Origin: Alcanivorax sp. REN37
GTDB taxonomy: Bacteria; Pseudomonadota; Gammaproteobacteria; Pseudomonadales; Alcanivoracaceae
NCBI RefSeq assembly: GCF_041102775.1
Contig: NZ_JBGCUO010000003.1
Coordinates: 300-64,299, forward strand
Direction: 5' to 3'
Length of the DNA: 64,000 nucleotides
Positions 27,943 through 35,900 of this stretch are shown here, one piece after another. The notes below the pieces were generated by a model. That model had not been told where the DNA came from, ran no database searches, and was given only the letters and a program-made list of their open reading frames with translations. How positions within the stretch are numbered: the first letter of the stretch is position 1; each line of letters starts with the position of its first letter. Both the position numbers and the translations under genes were made by a program.

Positions 27943-28764
27943 ATGCGTCTTACCACAGTGCTTTTGCTCTCTGCCCTGCTGGGCATCACCGGTTGTGCCA
28001 GCAAGCCGAAGGTGTCGCCGGAGCGCACCGAGGCCGGCCAATACCAGGCCGCACAGCGTCAGATCGAGAAGAAAAACTTCCTTACTGCGGTCGATGAGCT
28101 ACGCGAACTGGAAGCCCGCTTCCCCTATGGCGACTACGCCGAGCAGGGTCTGCTGGATCTGGTGTATGTCTATTACCGCGCCTACGACTACCCGGCCAGC
28201 ATCGCTGCCGCCACCCGCTTCCTGCGCAACTACCCGGCCAACCCGCATCTGGATTACGTGCTCTACATGCGCGGCCTGGGCAACTACAACCTAGAGCGGG
28301 GGCTGTTTGAGCGGCTGCTGCGCACCGAGAAGTCATCCCGCGATTTGGATGCCTGGCGCGATGCGTTCCGTGACCTCAACGAGCTAGTGCGTCGCTACCC
28401 GGACAGCCCTTACACCCCGGACGCCCGCGCCCGCTTGGTGCATATCCGCAACACCATGGCCGATGGCGAACTGCACGCAGCGCGCTACTACGCCCGTCGC
28501 GGTGCTTATGTGGCAGCGGCCGCTCGCGCCAAAGAAGTGATCATCCACTATCAAGAAACGCCGGCAGTGGAAGAGGCGCTGGCGGTGCAATACCGCGCCT
28601 ACCGCGCACTGGGAGAGAAGCAGCTGGCGGACACTACGCTGTCAGTGCTGAAGTACAACTGGCCGGAAAGCCAATATCTGGCCAGCAACGACCGCGTGGT
28701 GCTGCCGTGGTGGCCGGATCGCGAACGCGGCCTGCTGAGCCTGCTCACGTTCGACCTGCTTTGA
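27943..28764 (+). CDS. bamD: Outer membrane assembly lipoprotein BamD
   Basis: A 273-residue lipoprotein, essential subunit of the BAM complex that inserts beta-barrel proteins into the outer membrane. Lipobox GITGC with Cys18, then five TPR-like helical repeats (YQAAQRQIEKKNFLTAVDELRELEARFPYGDYAEQGLLDLVYVYYRAYDYPASI...). The ATG at 27943 is preferred to the GTG two codons before it; AGG lies 5 nt upstream. It shares a divergent promoter region with rluD (27776-27942). Confidence 0.95.
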   Translation: MRLTTVLLLSALLGITGCASKPKVSPERTEAGQYQAAQRQIEKKNFLTAVDELRELEARFPYGDYAEQGLLDLVYVYYRAYDYPASIAAATRFLRNYPANPHLDYVLYMRGLGNYNLERGLFERLLRTEKSSRDLDAWRDAFRDLNELVRRYPDSPYTPDARARLVHIRNTMADGELHAARYYARRGAYVAAAARAKEVIIHYQETPAVEEALAVQYRAYRALGEKQLADTTLSVLKYNWPESQYLASNDRVVLPWWPDRERGLLSLLTFDLL

Positions 28765-28773
28765 TAGGCCCCG

Positions 28774-28797
28774 CAGCGCCGGTCGCTACCGGCGCTG
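28774..28797. terminator. Hairpin between bamD and nadE
   Basis: A perfect 10-bp stem CAGCGCCGGT / ACCGGCGCTG with loop CGCT between converging genes. No T-tract, so termination strength is uncertain. Confidence 0.5.
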
Positions 28798-28809
28798 TGG
28801 TAACCGGCG

Positions 28810-30435
28810 TCAGTCGCCCGGCCGCCAGCCATTGGTGATCGGATAACGCCGGTCCTTGCCGAACGCCCGCTGCGTCAGCCGCGGACCCACCGCCGCCTGG
28901 CGCCGCTTGTATTCATTGCGATCCACCAACCGCACGATGCGGTACACCTGCTCGGACTCAAACCCAGCCCGCACCGTGGCCTCGGCGCTAAAATCCTGCT
29001 CCACATAGTGGTGCAGGATGGCATCGAGAATGTCGTAATCCGGCAAGCTGTCTTGGTCCGTCTGACCCGGCGCCAACTCGGCAGACGGCGGACGGGTAAT
29101 CACCCGGCGCGGAATCACATCCTGCCCCGCCACCTGGTTACGGTATTCACTGAGCTGGTAGACGCGAGTTTTCACCACATCCTTGAGCACTGCAAAGCCG
29201 CCAGCCATGTCGCCGTAGAGGGTGGAATAGCCCACCGCCATCTCGCTTTTATTGCTGGTGGTGAGCACCACATAGCCGAGCTTGTTCGACAACGCCATCA
29301 GCAACACACCGCGGCAACGAGCCTGCAAGTTTTCCTCGGTGGTATCCACCTGAGTACCTTGAAAACTGTCCGCCAGCACGCCCATGAAGGCATCAAACAT
29401 CGGCTCGATCGGCAGTTCGCGATAGCGCACGCCCATGGTGTGCGCTTGTTCGGCCGCATCATGCTTGCTGATATCGGCGGTGTAGCGGAACGGCATCATC
29501 ACCGCCTCCACCCGCTCCGGGCCCAGCGCGTCCACCGCCACCGCCAGTGTCAGTGCCGAATCGATGCCGCCAGACAAACCCAGTAGCGCACCCTTGAAGC
29601 CGTTCTTGTTGACGTAATCACGCACCGACAGCACCAGCGCGCGATACAGACGCTCGTCCAAGTCTGGCACCGGGCACTGCTCGCCCTGCAGGCTCAGCGC
29701 GCCTGCTTCGCTCCGCCGCACCTCCACATTAATCAGCGCAGACTCGAAGAACGGCCCCTGCAGACAGCACTCGCCCTGCGCATCCACCGCAAAGGAGCCG
29801 CCATCAAACACCAGCTCATCCTGTCCTCCGACCAAGTTGGCATAGATGATCGGCACACCGTTCTCGGCGCTGCGGGCGGCCACGTGGGCAGTACGGCTTT
29901 CGTGCTTGTCGTCACTGAACGGCGAGGCATTGAGCGCCAGGATCAGCTCCGCGCCTTCGGCGCAGGCCGCCACCATCGGCGCTGGATGCCACAGGTCCTC
30001 GCACACCAACAAGCCGATGCGTACGCCATTGAGAGTGAACACGGTGGCGTGCTGACCGGGCTGGAAATAGCGCTTTTCGTCGAACACCCGGAAGTTGGGC
30101 AGGCAGTGCTTGAAGTACTCCTCTTGCGGCCGGGTCTCACCGGGCTGCAGCAGGCCAGCCACGTTATAGCGCTGGCCGTTGCGCACCGCCGGGTAGCCAA
30201 GCACGACCGGCACTTCGATCGCAGCGCCGATCGCCGCCAGCGCATCGCGCACGCGGGTATTGAGGCTGGGCCGCAGCAGCAAGTCTTCCGGCGGATACCC
30301 CGTCAGCGCCAATTCCGGGAACAGCACCAGTTCGGCGCCCTGGGCTTGGGCGGCGGCAGCGGTGGCGATCACCTGCTCCGCATTGCCCTCGATATCACCC
30401 ACCAACATGTTGCTCTGTGCGATGACCACGCGCAT
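28810..30435 (-). CDS. nadE: Glutamine-dependent NAD+ synthase
   Basis: A 541-residue two-domain enzyme making NAD+ from deamido-NAD+ with glutamine as nitrogen donor. The N-terminal nitrilase-type glutaminase (MRVVIAQSNMLVGDIEGN; Glu in LFPELALTGYPPEDLL; Cys in LLVCEDLWHP) precedes the C-terminal synthetase with the P-loop LGLSGGIDSALTLAVAVDALG and TTSNKSEMAVGYSTLYGDMAGG. The ATG at 30435 starts the glutaminase fold; the 72 codons upstream in frame are not conserved in character. Length is that of the long, glutamine-using form. Confidence 0.95.
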   Translation of the reverse strand: MRVVIAQSNMLVGDIEGNAEQVIATAAAAQAQGAELVLFPELALTGYPPEDLLLRPSLNTRVRDALAAIGAAIEVPVVLGYPAVRNGQRYNVAGLLQPGETRPQEEYFKHCLPNFRVFDEKRYFQPGQHATVFTLNGVRIGLLVCEDLWHPAPMVAACAEGAELILALNASPFSDDKHESRTAHVAARSAENGVPIIYANLVGGQDELVFDGGSFAVDAQGECCLQGPFFESALINVEVRRSEAGALSLQGEQCPVPDLDERLYRALVLSVRDYVNKNGFKGALLGLSGGIDSALTLAVAVDALGPERVEAVMMPFRYTADISKHDAAEQAHTMGVRYRELPIEPMFDAFMGVLADSFQGTQVDTTEENLQARCRGVLLMALSNKLGYVVLTTSNKSEMAVGYSTLYGDMAGGFAVLKDVVKTRVYQLSEYRNQVAGQDVIPRRVITRPPSAELAPGQTDQDSLPDYDILDAILHHYVEQDFSAEATVRAGFESEQVYRIVRLVDRNEYKRRQAAVGPRLTQRAFGKDRRYPITNGWRPGD

Positions 30436-30604
30436 GACCGCTGTGCCTCGTGTCCGATGGAAAGCGCCATTGTAGCGCCCGCCCGGCGCAAATGCCGCTG
30501 ACACTGCACAGCACGCCAAACGCTTGCAGCGGTCACCGCTTCCATGGAATCTTGGCCGCGCCGGCAGTACGCCGGTTCCCCTTCTAGGATATGGAGCACT
30601 TCGC

Positions 30605-30844
30605 ATGGGCCTGTTCCGCCTGCTACTGCTCGCGCTGCTGGCGTGGGTCATTTGGCGTTTGTTCCGCCACTACCAACAACGTAAGGCGACCCCACCAGCG
30701 GCCGCCCCCGGCCATACCGACACCATGGTGCGCTGCGCACTTTGTGATGTGCATGTGCCGAGCCGTGACGCGCTACGCCACCAAGGCCACCACTTCTGCA
30801 GCCCGCTGCACCAGCAACGCTGGCTGGAACGCATCGATGACTGA
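30605..30844 (+). CDS. PP0621-family small membrane protein with zinc-ribbon-like end
   Basis: A 79-residue protein. An N-terminal membrane helix (MGLFRLLLLALLAWVIWRLF) is followed by a short linker and a cysteine/histidine motif (RCALCDVHVP ... HHFCSPLHQQRWL) that could bind zinc. GGAG lies 8 nt before the ATG. Proteins of this kind precede pilS in Pseudomonas (PP_0621 type); function is unknown. The gene overlaps pilS by 8 nt. Confidence 0.75.
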   Translation: MGLFRLLLLALLAWVIWRLFRHYQQRKATPPAAAPGHTDTMVRCALCDVHVPSRDALRHQGHHFCSPLHQQRWLERIDD

Positions 30845-32405
30845 ACTGCGCGGCCGCCGTCTGCAGCGCTGGTCGCCGGCGCAGGTCTATGCTCTGTACC
30901 GGTTGTTGCTGGCGGCGTTGCTGGTGCTGGTGTTCTTGCTCAGCCGCGACAGCAAGCCGGTGCTGGGCAGCTACAATCCGACGCTGTTTGCCGGCACCGC
31001 CCTGCTCTACCTGGCATTGGCGCTGACCTATTTGGCGTTGCCGGCGCTGTCGCGCCGTTTTGCCGCGCAATTCTCGATGGTGGCGGTGCTCACCGACATT
31101 GTGGTGCTGACCCTGCTGGTACATGCCAGCGGCGGTACCGGCAGCAGCCTGACGGTGCTGCTGATCGTCACGGTGGCGGCAGCCTGCATCATCCTGCCCG
31201 GCCGGCTTGGACTGATGGCCGCGGCCGCGGCTTCGCTGACCATGATGCTGGAGCAGTTCCTGTTTTCCCTCGGCCACCAGCTCGACAACCCGCTGCATCT
31301 GACCGAGTCTGCCACCCTCGGACTGGCTTTTTTTGCGGTCGCCCTGATCACCCAGCAGGTGGTGCAGCGGCTGACGCTCAGCGAGCAGTTGGCGGAGCGG
31401 CAACTCTCGGCCATCCACCAGCTGGAAATACTGAATCAGCAGGTCGTGAACCGTATGCGCACCGGGGTATTGGTGTTCGAAGCCGACGGCCACGTGCTGC
31501 TGCACAATGATTCCGCCCACCAACTGTTTCCTGAACTAGACCAGCAGCGGGTGTTGCCCGGCGCGCTTCGCGAACATTTCCAGCTGTGGCAGCAAGCCAA
31601 TGGCCAACCACTGCCGCCGCTGCCCGACACCGTGGAACTGCCCGCGCTGGACGTGGGTTTTGCGCGCCTACCGGAACAAGCTGGCGTGTTCATAGCCTTC
31701 CTCGAAAACCGCGCCCGGGTCATGCAGGAGGCGCAGCAGCTGAAACTGGCATCGCTAGGCCGACTGACCGCCACCATTGCCCACGAGATCCGCAACCCGC
31801 TCAGCGCTATCGCTCAAGCGGCAGAGCTGCTGTCCGACACCCCAGATCGCAACGCCGAGGACCAGCACTTGCTGCGTATCGTGCAGCGTCATGTGCTACG
31901 GCTGGACGGCATCGTCAACGACGTGCTGGGGCTGTCGCGCACCACCGTCGGCGAAGCGGCGCAGCTCGATCTGCAACAAGCGCTGGCAGCCGCCGCCCGC
32001 CGCTTTGCCGAGCATGGCCATGCTGCGGCATCACTGCAACTGCTGCCTTGTCCGTCGCTGCCGCTGGTGCGCTTCGATGCCCACCACTTAGAACAAGTGC
32101 TCGACAACCTGCTCCACAACGCCGTCAGCCACGGCGGCGCACCGGTGCAATTGGCGGCTGGGCGCCATCCGCATTCCGGCCTGCCGTGGGTCAGCGTGCG
32201 CGATCATGGCGCCGGGATCAGCGATGCGAATCGTGATAATGTGTTCGAGCCATTCTTTACAACATCGCGTGAAGGAACCGGCCTGGGGCTGTTCGTTTGT
32301 CGGGGGATATGCGAAAGCCACCAAGCGCGCCTGCACTTTGAGGCGGCCGAGCCAGGTACCCGGTTCATCATTACCTTCGCGCATCCGGATCGGGTATTTC
32401 GATGA
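30837..32405 (+). CDS. pilS: Sensor histidine kinase PilS (type IV pilus)
   Basis: A 522-residue kinase controlling pilin expression. Six hydrophobic segments at about residues 18-205 form the membrane sensor. A PAS-like region (about 225-300) leads to HisKA with H316 in TIAHEIRNPLSAIAQAAELL, and the ATPase domain has DNLLHNAVSHG, VRDHGAGIS and GTGLGLFVC. The ATG at 30837 starts within the PP0621 gene. In Pseudomonas PilS senses the pilin pool in the membrane and phosphorylates PilR. Confidence 0.93.
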   Translation: MTELRGRRLQRWSPAQVYALYRLLLAALLVLVFLLSRDSKPVLGSYNPTLFAGTALLYLALALTYLALPALSRRFAAQFSMVAVLTDIVVLTLLVHASGGTGSSLTVLLIVTVAAACIILPGRLGLMAAAAASLTMMLEQFLFSLGHQLDNPLHLTESATLGLAFFAVALITQQVVQRLTLSEQLAERQLSAIHQLEILNQQVVNRMRTGVLVFEADGHVLLHNDSAHQLFPELDQQRVLPGALREHFQLWQQANGQPLPPLPDTVELPALDVGFARLPEQAGVFIAFLENRARVMQEAQQLKLASLGRLTATIAHEIRNPLSAIAQAAELLSDTPDRNAEDQHLLRIVQRHVLRLDGIVNDVLGLSRTTVGEAAQLDLQQALAAAARRFAEHGHAAASLQLLPCPSLPLVRFDAHHLEQVLDNLLHNAVSHGGAPVQLAAGRHPHSGLPWVSVRDHGAGISDANRDNVFEPFFTTSREGTGLGLFVCRGICESHQARLHFEAAEPGTRFIITFAHPDRVFR

Positions 32406-33790
32406 GCGCTGAACAACAACGCATCCTTGTCGTGGACGACGAAGAGGATCTGCGGGAACTGCTGGTGATTTCTCTGGGGCGAATGAAAATGCAGGCCCAT
32501 GCCGTGGGGACGGTGGCGGAAGCCCGCCAAGCACTGCAGCAACGGGAATTCGATCTCTGTCTGACCGACATGCAGCTGCCCGATGGCGACGGGCTGGAGC
32601 TCGTGCGCCTGATTTCGCAGCAGTGGCCAGAATTGCCGGTAGCGATGATCACCGCCTTCGGCAGCATGGACACCGCCATCCAGGCGATGAAGCACGGCGC
32701 CTACGACTACATCACCAAGCCCGTGTCGATGGACCAACTGCGGCGGCTGGTGGATGACGGTCTCCACATCCGCAGCGCTCAAGCCAACGGCCCAGCGCCC
32801 GGCGCCGAACTGGTCGGCGAAGCGCCGGCGATGCGCGACCTCAAGCAGCAGATTGCCAAGCTGGCACGCAGCCAGGCGCCGATTTATATCAGCGGCGAAT
32901 CCGGCTCTGGCAAGGAGAAGGTGGCACAGCTGATCCACAGCAGCGGCCCCCGCCACGACAAGCCGTTTATTGCGGTGAACTGCGGGGCGATTCCCTCAGA
33001 GCTGATGGAAAGCGAGTTCTTCGGCCACCGAAAAGGCAGCTTCACCGGTGCCTTTGAAGACCGCAAAGGGCTGTTCCGCGAAGCCGACGGCGGCACGCTG
33101 TTCCTTGACGAAGTGGCCGACCTGCCGTTGCACATGCAGGTGAAGCTGCTGCGCGCGATTCAGGAAAAAAGCGTGCGCCCGGTGGGTGAAGCACGGGAGT
33201 TCGACGTCAATGTGCGCATCATGTGCGCCACTCACAAGAATCTAGCTGAACAGGTTAATGACGGCTATTTCCGCCAAGACTTGTATTACCGCTTGAATGT
33301 AATCGAAGCGCGGGTACCACCACTGCGTGAGCGCCGCGAAGACATTCCACTGCTGGTGGATTTCTTTAGCCAGCGCTTGAGCCAGCAGTGGGGATTGCCA
33401 GCGCCACAGTTTTCCCGTGCCGCCCGCCAAGCACTGGAAGATTACGAGTTCCCCGGCAACGTGCGGGAACTGGAGAACGTGCTCGAGCGTGCTCTGACAC
33501 TGGCCGATGGCCCACAGATCGAACCGCACCACCTGCAGCTGCGCGCCGCTGCTGAGCGGCAACCGATCAACGAACCATTGATGGCAGAGCCACCACGCTC
33601 CAACAGCCAACCGCTGGAGGATTACCTGCAAGACATCGAAAAGCGGGAAATTCTCAAGGCGCTGGACGCCACACTCTGGAACCGCACCGCCGCTGCCCGC
33701 AAACTCGGCATGACGTTCCGCTCACTGCGTTACCGGCTGAAGAAGCTCGGCCTCGATCAAGGCGGCGACGACGAAGACGATAACGCGTAA
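32402..33790 (+). CDS. pilR: Sigma-54-dependent response regulator PilR
   Basis: A 462-residue NtrC-family activator of pilin transcription. The receiver has D56 in LCLTDMQLPDGDG and K106-type SKP as TKPVS. The AAA+ domain has Walker A GESGSGKE (near 165), the sigma-54-contacting loop as GSFTGA (Ser in place of Ala in the usual GAFTGA, as I recall for Pseudomonas PilR), and GGTLFLDEV. The Fis-type helix-turn-helix is at the C-terminus (NRTAAARKLGMTFRSLRYRLKKLGL). ATGA overlap with pilS. It is likely to act on the major pilin gene, which is not in this window. Confidence 0.95.
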   Translation: MSAEQQRILVVDDEEDLRELLVISLGRMKMQAHAVGTVAEARQALQQREFDLCLTDMQLPDGDGLELVRLISQQWPELPVAMITAFGSMDTAIQAMKHGAYDYITKPVSMDQLRRLVDDGLHIRSAQANGPAPGAELVGEAPAMRDLKQQIAKLARSQAPIYISGESGSGKEKVAQLIHSSGPRHDKPFIAVNCGAIPSELMESEFFGHRKGSFTGAFEDRKGLFREADGGTLFLDEVADLPLHMQVKLLRAIQEKSVRPVGEAREFDVNVRIMCATHKNLAEQVNDGYFRQDLYYRLNVIEARVPPLRERREDIPLLVDFFSQRLSQQWGLPAPQFSRAARQALEDYEFPGNVRELENVLERALTLADGPQIEPHHLQLRAAAERQPINEPLMAEPPRSNSQPLEDYLQDIEKREILKALDATLWNRTAAARKLGMTFRSLRYRLKKLGLDQGGDDEDDNA

Positions 33791-34833
33791 GGCGCCGGAT
33801 CAAACGGCGCCGCGGTGCCGGTCATCAAGGCTGTGATCAACGCCGCGCTGGCCGGTGCTGCCACCAGCCCGTTGCGGAAATGGCCGCTGGCTATGAATAC
33901 CCCCGGCGCTTCCGGCAACTCCGACAGAATCGGCACCGACGCCCGGCAACCAGGGCGAATTCCGGCCCACTGCGCAAACGGCAACCGCCCCGCCAGCGGC
34001 GGCCACAGCGTTTCCGCCAGCTCCTGCAAGACACGGCCGCCGCCGGCTGTAGGCCGCCCGTCCGCACTCTCTGTTAAGGTACTGCCCACCAACAAGGTGC
34101 CATCGGCACGCGGTATCACGTAGCCCTGCTCCCGCAAAATGATGCAGGGCGGTGGCTCAATGCCGGGAGCGTAACAGAGCATTTCGCCTCGCGCTGGAAA
34201 CAACGGCAGCTGGCGCCCAGTGCTGCGCTGGACCAAGCCGGCGGTGCCCGCACCGGAGCAAAGTAGCAATTGATCCACCCGCCTACTCTGTTGCGCCCCT
34301 TGCACCGCCCATCCGGCTCCCGCTGCGACAAAACGTTGCACCGGCTCGTCGACGGTGTGCACCCCCGCCCGCCGACTTGACGCGGCCAAGGCTTTCAACG
34401 CCCGCGGATTACGCAATTGGCCCACGCTGGGAATCCATAGCGCGTGCTCATCATGGAAGCGCCCGCAGTGCTCTGCCGCCGAAACAACGCGTGCCGCCAA
34501 ATCCCAGCGCGCTGCCCATGACAACGCCGTCGCCGTGTCGGCAACGCCGGGCATCAGCAACCCGCTCTCGACCAGCTCCAATCCGGGCCAACCTTCCTGT
34601 GCCAGTGCGGCGCTGAGCTGCTGGTAGTCCGCCAGCGCATGGCGGGTGAGGCGCGTCAGCGCGTCTGGATAACGCCAAGGGAATAGGGCTGACAGGATGC
34701 CGCCGCCAGCCCACGAGGCGGGCGGATGGCGCTGCGGCGCCGACCACAACGTGACCTGATGGCCTTGCGCAGCAAGCCGCCGAGCGCTCAGCAATCCCAG
34801 TATGCCCGCGCCGACAATACCGATTTCTGCCAC
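33757..34833 (-). CDS. thiO: Glycine oxidase ThiO (FAD-dependent)
   Basis: A 358-residue FAD enzyme that oxidises glycine to iminoacetate for thiazole (thiamine) synthesis. The dinucleotide-binding motif GIVGAGILGLLSARRLAAQGHQV is at the N-terminus; GIRPGCRASVPILSELP and SGHFRNGLVAAPASA near the C-terminus are typical of this DAO family. It lies between pilR and fimT as in Pseudomonas. Its end overlaps the pilR end by 34 nt on the opposite strand. Confidence 0.88.
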   Translation of the reverse strand: MAEIGIVGAGILGLLSARRLAAQGHQVTLWSAPQRHPPASWAGGGILSALFPWRYPDALTRLTRHALADYQQLSAALAQEGWPGLELVESGLLMPGVADTATALSWAARWDLAARVVSAAEHCGRFHDEHALWIPSVGQLRNPRALKALAASSRRAGVHTVDEPVQRFVAAGAGWAVQGAQQSRRVDQLLLCSGAGTAGLVQRSTGRQLPLFPARGEMLCYAPGIEPPPCIILREQGYVIPRADGTLLVGSTLTESADGRPTAGGGRVLQELAETLWPPLAGRLPFAQWAGIRPGCRASVPILSELPEAPGVFIASGHFRNGLVAAPASAALITALMTGTAAPFDPAPYALSSSSSPP

Positions 34834-34997
34834 AACGCCTCCGTAGCGGGTAAAGCGAAAAGCTTAAAACCACACCACCTGCCGCGCACGGTTTTTTCAC
34901 CGCGCCTCGGACAGCGTTTGAACGCAGAGGCGCACAGGAACAGCACGCTGATTGCCCCACCCTATCCGCCTCACCTTGCCAAAAAAGGACTGCCGCC

Positions 34998-35474
34998 ATG
35001 AAAGGCTGGACGCTGCTGGAATTGCTTATGGTGTTGTTAGTGCTGGTCATCACCAGCACTGCCGTTTGGCCGGCCTGGCAGCAGTTGGAAAGGCGGCTGG
35101 CATTGAAATCAGGCCTGGAGGAAACCTTGTCACTGCTGAACAGCACCCGCGCCGAGGCACTGCTGCACCAACGGGTGACGGTATGCAGCGATCAAGGCTG
35201 CGACCGTTTTCCGTGGTCACAAGGATTAGTGAGCTGGAATCACCGTGGACAACAGCTGGGACAAGCACATCTCCCCAAAGATGTGCTGATTGTTTGGCGC
35301 GGCTTTCGTGGCACTGCGTTGGTGTTCGAAGACCGAGGGCGGCTGCGTTTTCAGAACGGCAGTTTGCTGCTCTGTCACCGGAAGTTGCCTGCCGACGGTC
35401 ACCGGGTGGTGCTCAACTGGGTCGGCCGCCCCCGGGTGGAGGCGGCCCGCACCGGCGATTGCTTGGTCGACTGA
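34998..35474 (+). CDS. fimT: FimT/GspH-family pseudopilin
   Basis: A 158-residue type IV pilin-like protein. The prepilin cleavage site is MKG|WTLLELLMVLL: the basic leader is only three residues and Trp replaces the usual Phe after cleavage, with Glu5 kept. A hydrophobic alpha-1 helix and a GspH/FimT-type beta domain with cysteines follow. It stands alone, divergent from thiO, and its stop abuts the pilE stop head-on (TGATCA, 35472-35477). In P. aeruginosa fimT precedes fimU on the same strand; here the other minor pilins are on the opposite strand. Confidence 0.78.
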   Translation: MKGWTLLELLMVLLVLVITSTAVWPAWQQLERRLALKSGLEETLSLLNSTRAEALLHQRVTVCSDQGCDRFPWSQGLVSWNHRGQQLGQAHLPKDVLIVWRGFRGTALVFEDRGRLRFQNGSLLLCHRKLPADGHRVVLNWVGRPRVEAARTGDCLVD

Positions 35475-35900
35475 TCAATCCCAGTTGGCGGCGAAGTTGG
35501 TACAAGCGGAATCGTTGCTGCGGTTGTGGCAGCGCTGGCCAAGATGGTTTACCGCATAGGCCCCCGTACCCACCATGATTCCCTGCGGCCTGGCGGTCAG
35601 GGTGTAGCCTTGGAAATTGGCACTGATTTCCAAGCTGACATTGTACATCCGGTTGCGCGCCAAATCGGTGGCCAGCGCCGCCACGGTGGCGTTTTGATAG
35701 GTCAGCCGCTGAGCCCGGTAGCGCTCCAGAGTACTTTGCAGACCGAGCATCTGGCTCTTCACTTCCGCTTGGTGGGTGCGTTGGATATGCCCTTGATAAG
35801 ACGGATAGGCCACCGCTGCCAGGATGCCGATGATCACCACCACCATCAGCAGTTCCAGCAAGGTGAAGCCGCCCTGGGCGGCGTTCGGCTCACGGATCAT
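35475..35900 (-). CDS. pilE: Minor type IV pilin PilE
   Basis: A 141-residue prepilin. The start is ATG 35900 (MIREPNAAQGGFTLLELL), giving a 10-residue leader cut before FTLLELLMVVVIIGILAAVAYP. The beta domain ends with two cysteines (RCHNRSNDSACTN). It overlaps the end of pilY1 by 11 nt and ends the fimU-pilE operon. In Pseudomonas PilE is one of the minor pilins that prime pilus assembly. Confidence 0.9.
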   Translation of the reverse strand: MIREPNAAQGGFTLLELLMVVVIIGILAAVAYPSYQGHIQRTHQAEVKSQMLGLQSTLERYRAQRLTYQNATVAALATDLARNRMYNVSLEISANFQGYTLTARPQGIMVGTGAYAVNHLGQRCHNRSNDSACTNFAANWD

